Shown here: one piece after another, positions 5,868 to 12,797 of the stretch
Position numbering within the stretch: the first letter of the stretch is position 1
Layout of the letters: each line of letters begins with the position of its first letter
NCBI GenBank assembly: GCA_029939035.1
Contig: JAOZTS010000024.1
Coordinates: 1-14,192 of the forward strand
Source: Candidatus Altimarinota bacterium
Lineage (GTDB): Bacteria; Patescibacteriota; Gracilibacteria; UBA1369; LOWO2-01-FULL-3
Reading direction: 5' to 3'
DNA length: 14,192 bases
Made by a program: the position numbers and the translations under genes
Notes under the pieces: generated by a model
Database searches by the model: none
What the model was told of the DNA's origin: nothing
The model's input: the letters and a program-made list of their open reading frames with translations, nothing else

Positions 5868-7958
5868 TTGGCAAAAACTCTACTGAAAAATAAAGCAATA
5901 TCCTCTGTTTTGGTCGGTGCTGTTATTACACTCCTCCTTACAGTATTTTCGTTTACAAATTTATTCAATTCTTGGCATCTGAAAATTGCAGATACTTTGT
6001 ACGCAAATAATCAATCTTCTGATGAGATTGTGATAATCGGAATAGATGAAAAAAGCACATATAGATCGCCAGAAGGACTAGGTCAATTCTCCAAATGGAG
6101 CCGAGAAAATTATGTAGATTTATTAGATGTACTTGGTGATGATCCAAAAGTAATCGTCTTTGACCTTTTATTCGATACAGAAACTCAAGAAATTCCGATT
6201 CAAATGATAACAGATCTGAAATATGGGAATACTGATCAAACTTACGAAGAATTTATAGATGCCAATTCAACAATTATCGATAATTCCATAGATAAAGCAT
6301 TAGCAGAAAAGTTTTACGAAACTGAAAATTTGGTATTAGCATTTCATTCAAACAATGGGAGCCCAATATTCCCATTAAATAAATTCAGCATAAATGCAAA
6401 ACTTGGAGATGTAATTGCTGAGGTTGATGATGATGGGGTGCTTAGAAAAACACCACCATTTTATCAAGATGAAACCGGATATTATTCGGATATGGGTATG
6501 GCTGCAGTGCAAGAATACTTAGATGCAGAAGATATAAATGTGACCCCAGATTCGCTAACAATTAAAAGCGCAACAAAAGAAATTCAAATTCCACTCGAAG
6601 AAGGCAAAATGAATATGAATTTCTTTGAGAATCCAGGTCACACTCACATTTCATTTATAGATGTAGTAAATGGAGATTTTGATAAAGAGCTAATACAAGA
6701 CAAAATCGTTTTAGTAGGAGTCACAGAACTAACAAGTACTCAAGACACTGTCACAACACCACTATCAGAATCAAAGATCATATTTGGCGTCGAATTCCGT
6801 GCAAATGAAATCCAAACAATCCTCGATGAAAAATTCCTCACAAACCAATCCACTCTAGGGAAAATCGCAACAATAGCCCTAATCTCAATCGCTCTAGCAT
6901 TGATAATCATGCACCTCGGTGCGATCCTTTCTACAGTGATTGCGATTGTCGCTATCGTCGGGTATTACATGCTCGCTCACGTATTATTCCGCACAGGTTT
7001 GATCGTGAACATGGTGTATCCGTTTATGGCGATTATCCTCACCTTCCTAGCTTCTTGGGTGTATAAGTACACGATCGCGGACAAAAAGAAGCGTGAAATG
7101 AAATCAGCATTTGGGCACTACGTAAGTGACAAATTGGTTGAGGAAATCAGCAAGAATCCAGATCTAGTGAAATTAGGAGGAGAAAAACGGCAGGTCTCAG
7201 TATTCTTCTCGGATATAAAAGATTCTACGAAAATGTCTGAACAAATAGACACAGCTCTGTGGGTAGCACAGATGAACGAATATTTCACAATGATGGAAAA
7301 GGTGATAAAGCAAGTCGGTGGAACGATCGACAAATACGAAGGGGATGCAATTATGGGATTCTTTAACGCACCAATCCCACAAGAAAATCACCAGGCACTC
7401 GCACATCTCTGTGCGTTGGAAATGAAAAAAGCATTGGCAATATTGCACAAGAAATGGGAACCAGAAGGTAAACCATTATTAGAATTTAGGATCGGTATAA
7501 ACACAGGTGAAGCAATCGTCGGTAACTTCGGATCAGCAGACAGATTCGATTACACAGTAATGGGGGACACGGTGAACGTCGCTTCCAGATTGGAAAGCTC
7601 AGCAAACAAAACATATGGGACCAAAATAATGGCATCAGGGTTCGAGAACTCAGACCAAATAGTAGTCCGAGAAATCGATATAGTCCTCCTCCCGGGGAAA
7701 GCAGAACCAGTAACTCTGCACGAACTAGTCTGCACAGCAACAGAGCTCACAGAAGAGCTCAAAACAGCAATCCAAACATACGCAGCAGGCCTAGAAGCCT
7801 ACAGAAAAAAAGACTTCACAACAGCAATCGCAAACTTCGAAAAACTAGCAAAAGATCCACCAGCTCAAATAATGCTGGCAAGATGTCAGGCCCTAGCAAA
7901 AGGCGAACAAGTCGCAGGCCTAGAAGACAATATGGTCTTCAGAATATTCAACAAATAA
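5868..7958 (+). CDS. CHASE2-domain class III adenylate cyclase
   Basis: A 696-residue membrane enzyme predicted to make cAMP from ATP. The order is: a basic N-terminus and first membrane segment (about 11-30); an extracytoplasmic CHASE2 sensor (about 35-310, with DEIVIIGIDEKS and PKVIVFDLLFDTET near its start); three membrane segments (about 333-352, 353-373, 379-400); the FGHYVSDKLVEEI linker (about 415-427); a cyclase homology domain; and a TPR-like tail from about 634. Catalytic residues are complete: metal ligands Asp449 and Asp493, adenine-selecting Lys489 and Asp561, and transition-state residues Asn570 and Arg574. The Lys/Asp pair argues for adenylate rather than guanylate cyclase. The start is TTG, since the next in-frame ATG would remove the first membrane segment; there is no Shine-Dalgarno. 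What the CHASE2 domain senses is unknown. Confidence 0.93.
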   Translation: MAKTLLKNKAISSVLVGAVITLLLTVFSFTNLFNSWHLKIADTLYANNQSSDEIVIIGIDEKSTYRSPEGLGQFSKWSRENYVDLLDVLGDDPKVIVFDLLFDTETQEIPIQMITDLKYGNTDQTYEEFIDANSTIIDNSIDKALAEKFYETENLVLAFHSNNGSPIFPLNKFSINAKLGDVIAEVDDDGVLRKTPPFYQDETGYYSDMGMAAVQEYLDAEDINVTPDSLTIKSATKEIQIPLEEGKMNMNFFENPGHTHISFIDVVNGDFDKELIQDKIVLVGVTELTSTQDTVTTPLSESKIIFGVEFRANEIQTILDEKFLTNQSTLGKIATIALISIALALIIMHLGAILSTVIAIVAIVGYYMLAHVLFRTGLIVNMVYPFMAIILTFLASWVYKYTIADKKKREMKSAFGHYVSDKLVEEISKNPDLVKLGGEKRQVSVFFSDIKDSTKMSEQIDTALWVAQMNEYFTMMEKVIKQVGGTIDKYEGDAIMGFFNAPIPQENHQALAHLCALEMKKALAILHKKWEPEGKPLLEFRIGINTGEAIVGNFGSADRFDYTVMGDTVNVASRLESSANKTYGTKIMASGFENSDQIVVREIDIVLLPGKAEPVTLHELVCTATELTEELKTAIQTYAAGLEAYRKKDFTTAIANFEKLAKDPPAQIMLARCQALAKGEQVAGLEDNMVFRIFNK

Positions 7959-7985
7959 CTCAGTTAGGATATTAAATCAGAAAGG

Positions 7986-8016
7986 GGAGGGTCTTGAAAT
8001 CAAGACCCTCCTTTTT
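7986..8016 (+). terminator. Strong intrinsic terminator after the cyclase
   Basis: An 11-bp perfect stem GGAGGGTCTTG (7986-7996) with CAAGACCCTCC (8001-8011), a 4-base loop AAAT and then TTTTT (8012-8016). It lies between two convergent genes. On the minus strand the stem is followed by only a weak T run (CCCCTTTC), so it is chiefly a plus-strand terminator, though it may also slow minus-strand transcription. Confidence 0.9.
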
Positions 8017-8053
8017 CAAAGCATCTCAAGGATTTTTTGGCCTAGAAACAGGC

Positions 8054-10588
8054 CTAAGGATTTGGTGTACGAACCAGAAGGGAAAGGCTTGGGAAGGTAG
8101 AGGAGAAGATGGAAGTCGAACCAGAAGCACCAAAAGGTGGATCGATCACAATTGATCCAGAGAAGGGAGCCCAATAAGAAAAATCGGGTAGACCAGTGTC
8201 CAGCAAGTAAGCCTGAACATACTGGGAACCACCATGAATCAAAATAGACGCAGGCATATCCACACAGTCAAAATTGATAGACATGGAACCGGTGCCAAAG
8301 GAACCACTAAGATAAGGAGTCGGACCGGAAGTCGCAATCTCATACGTTCCTCCCGGTGAATCCATGTAAACAGTGTAACCCACGTTCGGGTCGCAATTAT
8401 TCCATGGGTTCTGATATGCACCTTCGCATTGGCCAATAGAAGCATTGCACGATTCACCGCTAGGGCAACTATTGCAAACACCTCCACAGCCATCAAAGCC
8501 ACATACCACACCAGTACACGAGGGCACACAACTGGAAACGCATTGTCCCAAAGGAACATCACAAATATCTCCAGTAGCGCAGAATCCGCAGAATCCTCCA
8601 CAGTAGTCCGGTCCACATTCACGACCCGTACAATCAACTGTACAAGTGCATTGGCCGATAGCATTATCGCACACCTGGCCAGTTGCACAGGAACCACAAT
8701 CCCCACCATATGGATTCGATCCACAGACTCTGCCATTGCAGTAGCAATCAGCAAAAGGAGCCTCTGGCACAGAGATTGTAATCTGATCAACGTCCACAAA
8801 GACGATGTCAGGCCCAGTAACAGCATGTGTTAGATCCAAAGAAACGTCGATTCCTCCATCAGAAGGCCTTTCCAAACACGTAATGTCAAAATGCCCGGTA
8901 ATCGATTCGGTTTCGCCAGGAGAAACGGTGTTGTAACCAACACCATCCCTATAGTCATCGTCTGTCACCTGACAGATCGATGCAGCTCCAGGATCATCCA
9001 TCACCAAGCGGAGGTCAATCACATTCACAACCTCATCTCCGTTGTTTGTGACGTCACATTCAATCTGCAACACCGTGTCTGGATTAACGCACTGCGTATC
9101 CTCAGGATCAACGTAGCAGTTTAGAGAAACGTCCAATACGAATTCATCTTCACTGCCTCCAGTTCCAGCACTATTGTCATCCGGGTCAACACAGGCAAAA
9201 ACTGCCTGGTCACACTGACAACCGCTTTCGCAGTTAACATTTCGACAATAGCAGGGAGAAAGAGAAGCAACCATGATGAAATAATCACCACGACCGATTT
9301 CCATCCCCGGGGAGAAACTCAAAGCAGCAGAATCAAGCCCTCCATAATAATTAATAGTCTCCACATACCGATATGCCCAATGAGTTTTCGGGATATTTGG
9401 GAAATGGGCATGCGAAGGGTTTTGAATACTAATTACTCCAGTTTTCGAAGCGGCCTCAACTACGAACTTCGCAGCTTCAGCAAACTCCACTCTTTCATTA
9501 GGAAGAAAGTAATCCGCAACAGAATTCACAATTCCATATCGAACTGCACAGGCGACCACTCCAAAATACCAGTCGTCCTGATCCACATCCACAAAGGGTT
9601 CACTCGCTCCACAGCCATCCATCAGCCCATACAAAAACATAGGGACTTTCAGAGCTTCAGCACGAGTCAACTTGTCATCAGGATGCAAACCTCCATCCGC
9701 TTTGCCATCCAAAGCACACTCGGCATACAAATACGCCCCAGCCTCCGCCACGAGCGAAGACAGCGCACTCTGATCAGTAAACTGATGCCCCCATTCACGA
9801 CCACAATTTGGAATCAAAGGACACCCTGGCAAAGCACCACATTCAGCAGAAAACCAGCCGCCCTCAGGCAACTCACCACCACCAAAAGTGTCGCCACTTT
9901 GGTCACACGAAAAAACCATATTGTTAGTCAGAATCAAAGCAGTGTAATTCCCATGAGAATCGTAGCGATAATCACCACGAACACATTTAGGCACACCATT
10001 GCCATCTGTGAAGCGATGGGGGATGCCTTCTCCAGAATCACACTCTTCAAACTGAAAATGAAGATGATAACCAGCAGAATCGCCAGTATTCCCAATCTCT
10101 CCAATCTTCAGCCCCTGGCAAATCTGCTGACCTTCTGAAATGTGATCAACAGAGCCATTAAGCATGTGAGCAGACCGCGAACATATATTATTTCCATGGT
10201 CAATTACTATGTAATTTCCCCATCCGTAGTCGAGCCCAGCATCTACAACGACACCATCAGCCGTGGCAAGAACTGGTTTCCCATTGTCTTCACTGCCAGG
10301 GAGGTTAAAATCCCATCCATACTTGCAACAATTCCAAGTATGGGACATTTCGGCATCACAATAATCCCAATCAGAATAATACTGATTGCACTCAGCGCAA
10401 TGCTCCTTCCAGGACTGAGTAATTTCCCAGTCATAGCCTGGTGGAATAGGAACCTTGAAGCTTCGGCTCCCTCCTCCCATGTCAGGGTAGGAATAGTTAG
10501 AATTACTTACGGCGTTTGGTTCGAGCGTACACGAAGCTGAGAAAAAAAAAGCTACGAAAATCACTACAAAAATGGGCTTTGAAAACAT
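8054..10588 (-). CDS. Lipoprotein with M23, SLH and Cys-repeat domains
   Basis: An 844-residue mosaic surface protein. In order: a signal peptide ending FFFSASC (Cys20, imperfect lipobox); an M23/LytM-like domain, about 47-220, with Asp93, His141 and the HLH motif at 175-177; three S-layer homology domains at about 267-320, 331-385 and 395-443; a Cys-rich turn; a CARDB-like beta domain, about 483-608; three Cys-rich repeats at 615-721; and a C-terminal beta-rich domain. M23 enzymes cut peptidoglycan cross-bridges, and SLH domains bind cell-wall polymers. The first zinc ligand (His of HxxxD) is Lys89 here, so activity is doubtful. ATG 10588 is chosen over an ATG 18 codons upstream because AGGAGG lies 6 bases before it and the signal peptide then begins at residue 1. 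Sampled G+C is about 47-52%, above most neighbours. The stop is TAG. Confidence 0.9.
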   Translation of the reverse strand: MFSKPIFVVIFVAFFFSASCTLEPNAVSNSNYSYPDMGGGSRSFKVPIPPGYDWEITQSWKEHCAECNQYYSDWDYCDAEMSHTWNCCKYGWDFNLPGSEDNGKPVLATADGVVVDAGLDYGWGNYIVIDHGNNICSRSAHMLNGSVDHISEGQQICQGLKIGEIGNTGDSAGYHLHFQFEECDSGEGIPHRFTDGNGVPKCVRGDYRYDSHGNYTALILTNNMVFSCDQSGDTFGGGELPEGGWFSAECGALPGCPLIPNCGREWGHQFTDQSALSSLVAEAGAYLYAECALDGKADGGLHPDDKLTRAEALKVPMFLYGLMDGCGASEPFVDVDQDDWYFGVVACAVRYGIVNSVADYFLPNERVEFAEAAKFVVEAASKTGVISIQNPSHAHFPNIPKTHWAYRYVETINYYGGLDSAALSFSPGMEIGRGDYFIMVASLSPCYCRNVNCESGCQCDQAVFACVDPDDNSAGTGGSEDEFVLDVSLNCYVDPEDTQCVNPDTVLQIECDVTNNGDEVVNVIDLRLVMDDPGAASICQVTDDDYRDGVGYNTVSPGETESITGHFDITCLERPSDGGIDVSLDLTHAVTGPDIVFVDVDQITISVPEAPFADCYCNGRVCGSNPYGGDCGSCATGQVCDNAIGQCTCTVDCTGRECGPDYCGGFCGFCATGDICDVPLGQCVSSCVPSCTGVVCGFDGCGGVCNSCPSGESCNASIGQCEGAYQNPWNNCDPNVGYTVYMDSPGGTYEIATSGPTPYLSGSFGTGSMSINFDCVDMPASILIHGGSQYVQAYLLDTGLPDFSYWAPFSGSIVIDPPFGASGSTSIFSSTFPSLSLLVRTPNP
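8426..8746 (-). repeat. Three Cys-rich repeats in the SLH/M23 lipoprotein
   Basis: Residues 615-647, 649-683 and 687-721 share the pattern CxCxGxxCGxxxCGGxCGxCxxGxxCxxxxGQC, with small changes in each copy (the first has NPYGGDCG in place of the CGGxCG core). The spacing suggests separate small disulfide-knotted modules. I have seen similar repeats in secreted proteins of Myxococcota and relatives (recalled). The DNA copies have diverged, so this is an old protein repeat, not a recent tandem duplication. Confidence 0.85.
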
Positions 10589-10594
10589 GTCGGA

Positions 10595-10600
10595 CCTCCT
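10595..10600 (-). promoter_or_regulatory. Canonical Shine-Dalgarno AGGAGG
   Basis: AGGAGG on the minus strand lies 6 bases before ATG 10588 and fixes that codon as the start of the SLH/M23 lipoprotein. No other gene start in this window has a comparable ribosome binding site. Confidence 0.88.
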
Positions 10601-10631
10601 TGTTTGGGTTTGTTTCAAGCCAAAATTACCT

Positions 10632-10653
10632 CGAGATGTCAAAGAGCATCTCG
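10632..10653. repeat. Inverted repeat CGAGATG-8-CATCTCG
   Basis: A perfect 7-bp inverted repeat with an 8-base centre lies 44-65 bases upstream of the minus-strand ATG 10588 and overlaps a minus-strand TTGACA. It could be an operator for a dimeric regulator or a hairpin in the leader RNA. There is no T run after it, so it is not a terminator. Confidence 0.45.
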
Positions 10654-10874
10654 TAAACTATTTCATCGAATGTTCACAAGAATGAGGATAGAAGTCGGGA
10701 AAGAAAGCGATCAATTAGATACTCAAGTTCACAGCCATTTCTATCGATGGAGCAAAATTGTACTGCTAAAAATAAAATCACAAATTTTAAAGAAAATTCA
10801 AAATCCAAAACCACAACCACATAACAAAAATCACTCGAAAAAAGTGTTGTCAAAAAATAAACAACAGTATTTCC

Positions 10875-10903
10875 TTGCCCAACTTTTCCCAAAGTACTAA
10901 CAT
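10875..10903 (+). promoter_or_regulatory. Candidate promoter TTGCCC-17-TAACAT
   Basis: A -35-like TTGCCC at 10875-10880, a 17-base spacer and a -10-like TAACAT at 10898-10903. The expected start near 10910 would give an 18-base leader before ATG 10928, the same geometry as the two stronger plus-strand promoters in this window. The boxes are only partial matches in an A-rich region. Confidence 0.35.
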
Positions 10904-10927
10904 ATTAGACACTTTAACCAAACACCA

Positions 10928-12196
10928 ATGAAACAACTAATAATCATACCATTACTATCGATCTTTCTATTGAGTGCATACGGATGTGTAGCAGTCGAAG
11001 AAACGATTGAAACAGAAGGAACAGTAGAAACAGAAGAAAGGACATACGACGAAATAGGATTGTCCCCTCAAAGCGAATATCGCTTCAACGAAATGACCGA
11101 CTGGGAAGATGAGATAAGTCCGGAATACCTATTCAAATTCAAATATCCACAAGAAATGAGGACACATTCAACAAGCAGCGAAAGATGGGGATACAGTATT
11201 GCGGTCTACCCTGATGAGGGAACCAGTCCATTCAGTGTAATGGTAAAAGATCCCACACTCATTACAGATGATTCAGAATTGAAAGAGTTATACAGTAAAA
11301 ACCTGGAAGAATATTTGATTGAAGTATGTAATGTCAGCGATCTGGAAGAAATAAAGGACACTTTCAGAGGAAGAGATGCATACAAAATACTAACATCAGA
11401 TTGCGAAGGCTATATTGAAGATGTAGACCATCTTAGATTAAAAAGATCCATTTTTACTGAATACAATGGTCTGGTTTACGAATTGTCCTATATGGATTAC
11501 GCCTCAGCATTTAACATCCTAGTTTCATTTGAATTCATTCCCGAAGACGAAAGACCTGAAGTTCTGAGCAGAGATACTTATGAATATTGTTTTAACAAAT
11601 TCAAAACCCAGAGCAATATAGAAAATTGCTTACAATACACATACATTGAAGAAGCTGCCTGCAAAGAATTCACGGAAAACATGACTTACAAGGCTGAGTG
11701 TTATTGGCGCTTAGCGTTACAAGAGAAAGATCAGTCGATATGTGAAAATTTGGATGAAGAAGCCACAGAAGGCGTGAATGATAAAGAAACTGTATATGCC
11801 CCTCTAGATTACAATGTTAGCAATTGTAAAGACGCCATTTCATACACAGCTGATGGAGTCGAATGGAATATAACAAGCGTAGATGTAGAGGGGAGAATTA
11901 GTTATAGCGGAAACGCAATTATTGAAGGGTGGGTCGATTATAAAACTTATTATGGAGATGAGGGGATTCCTGTTTTCCACGTTGCTGATATGACAAAATT
12001 GCCTCCAACCATTAGAAGTTCAGATCATTTTATTCAAATGGATGGTGTTGAATTGAAACAATACGAACACATTCCAGCTGAATTATTAGAAAAGTTAAAA
12101 GACTACGACGAAAACAATATGGCAACACTTTCTGTAAACGGAATAAGTGTCGGGTATGGAACTTCATACTTGTATGTGGTCGAAATGGTTGAATAA
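10928..12196 (+). CDS. Putative lipoprotein with PsbP-like middle domain
   Basis: A 422-residue exported protein of unknown function. The N-terminus MKQLIIIPLLSIFLLSAYGC reads as a lipoprotein signal with Cys20, though the lipobox (A-Y-G-C) is atypical. A Glu/Thr-rich linker follows. Residues about 67-205 contain YLFKFKYPQEM and a later SFEFIPED, resembling PsbP-like domains of small bacterial lipoproteins (tentative). Residues about 220-305 carry spaced cysteines with Glu/Lys-rich helices, including ALQEKDQSICENL, like short Cys-helix repeats I associate with candidate-phyla and archaeal proteins. A C-terminal domain of about 110 residues is not recognised. No Shine-Dalgarno precedes the ATG. 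The gene ends in TAA 1 base before the stop of a convergent lipoprotein gene, leaving no room for a terminator. Function is not claimed. Confidence 0.8.
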   Translation: MKQLIIIPLLSIFLLSAYGCVAVEETIETEGTVETEERTYDEIGLSPQSEYRFNEMTDWEDEISPEYLFKFKYPQEMRTHSTSSERWGYSIAVYPDEGTSPFSVMVKDPTLITDDSELKELYSKNLEEYLIEVCNVSDLEEIKDTFRGRDAYKILTSDCEGYIEDVDHLRLKRSIFTEYNGLVYELSYMDYASAFNILVSFEFIPEDERPEVLSRDTYEYCFNKFKTQSNIENCLQYTYIEEAACKEFTENMTYKAECYWRLALQEKDQSICENLDEEATEGVNDKETVYAPLDYNVSNCKDAISYTADGVEWNITSVDVEGRISYSGNAIIEGWVDYKTYYGDEGIPVFHVADMTKLPPTIRSSDHFIQMDGVELKQYEHIPAELLEKLKDYDENNMATLSVNGISVGYGTSYLYVVEMVE

Positions 12197-12197
12197 C

Positions 12198-12758
12198 CTA
12201 CAAAATTGTATCAAATACAAATTCGTCTACTTCTTCAGCTTTATCAGCGTCCCAAGAAACTAGCAGATTGAATCCATCATATGTATTTGCAACGTAGTAT
12301 TCTAGCTTTCCATCTTTTTCTACACGAGCCGCTCGAACACCTGAAATATCAGATTTTCTTACAACCATAGATGAAGCCTCGACTCCGAAGTATTCAGCTA
12401 AACTTTCTGCGATTTGTTCTTCAGGTATTACAAAGGTCAAAGACTCGAAATCAGCCATCTTTTCAGCACCTTCAGCAGGTTCAAAATCTACAGATTCGTA
12501 ATAAAGAACTGGTCCACCATCTACGAAACTAACTGCGATCAATCTTCCAGTAACTCCAACAGTGTCTTTTACAGCTACTTCTCCCCATGCAGGGTCATAG
12601 CAAAATCCTAAAGAAGTATCCAAAACCATATACTCTGACATGTCAGTATTACAGTTCAAAGAAATTTCAGGCCTTGTAGGCTCGTCAGGTGTAGAAACAC
12701 CACCAACACAACCGATTAATAAAAGTGCAAACAAAAATGAAGTAAGTGTGCTTTTCAT
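12198..12758 (-). CDS. Small putative lipoprotein
   Basis: A 186-residue protein with a clear lipoprotein signal: MKSTLTSFLFALLLIGC, lipobox L-I-G-Cys17, then a short Pro/Glu-rich spacer. The mature part includes LGFCYDPAWGEVAV (about residues 50-63) and ends VDEFVFDTIL. The first of these resembles the opening of PsbP-like domains (a similar patch is in the convergent neighbour), but this is a weak match and the function is unknown. It follows leuS on the same strand after a 39-bp AT-rich gap with no terminator and no convincing promoter, so read-through from leuS is plausible. There is no Shine-Dalgarno before the ATG. The stop is TAG. The TAA of the plus-strand neighbour is 1 base away. 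Confidence 0.8.
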   Translation of the reverse strand: MKSTLTSFLFALLLIGCVGGVSTPDEPTRPEISLNCNTDMSEYMVLDTSLGFCYDPAWGEVAVKDTVGVTGRLIAVSFVDGGPVLYYESVDFEPAEGAEKMADFESLTFVIPEEQIAESLAEYFGVEASSMVVRKSDISGVRAARVEKDGKLEYYVANTYDGFNLLVSWDADKAEEVDEFVFDTIL

Positions 12759-12797
12759 GATTAAAAATGTTAAAAAATTAAATGGATTTTATATATA

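Larger units (their letters stand above)
10589..10927. other. 339-bp divergent intergenic region
   Basis: This lies between two divergent lipoprotein genes. The left part holds the Shine-Dalgarno and leader of the minus-strand gene and an inverted repeat at 10632-10653. From about 10760 to 10870 the plus strand is very A-rich and low in complexity. The right end holds a candidate promoter for the plus gene. A minus-strand TTGACA (10642-10637) has only a weak -10 partner (TTGAAA-like). I see no convincing gene, tRNA or riboswitch; short reading frames here look like products of the A-rich composition. Confidence 0.6.

Noticed and set aside
6781..7080. Rise in G+C at the CHASE2/membrane boundary of the cyclase, suggesting a recombinant gene
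   Set aside because: Counts go from 32-38% to 45-50% in the membrane region but fall again to 33-43% within the catalytic domain. There is no clean step, and codons for the hydrophobic segments can explain it.
8039..8054. Inverted repeat GGCCT-6-AGGCC at the end of the SLH/M23 gene as a minus-strand terminator
   Set aside because: On the minus strand the stem is followed by A residues, not T, and the stem is only 5 bp and overlaps the stop codon.
9380..10138. A 252-codon plus-strand open frame inside the SLH/M23 lipoprotein gene
   Set aside because: It is exactly antisense to strongly supported domains (M23, SLH), has no recognisable product or start signal, and its Ser/Thr/Arg/Ile-rich composition is what an antisense frame gives. 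The 195-codon minus-strand frame at 8239-8826 is likewise a shadow.
10674..10892. A 72-codon minus-strand frame with a hydrophobic product in the divergent intergenic region
   Set aside because: It starts with TTG and has no Shine-Dalgarno. Its Phe/Val/Leu content follows directly from reading the complement of an A-rich tract. The plus-strand 98-codon frame at 10604-10900 is rejected for the same reason.
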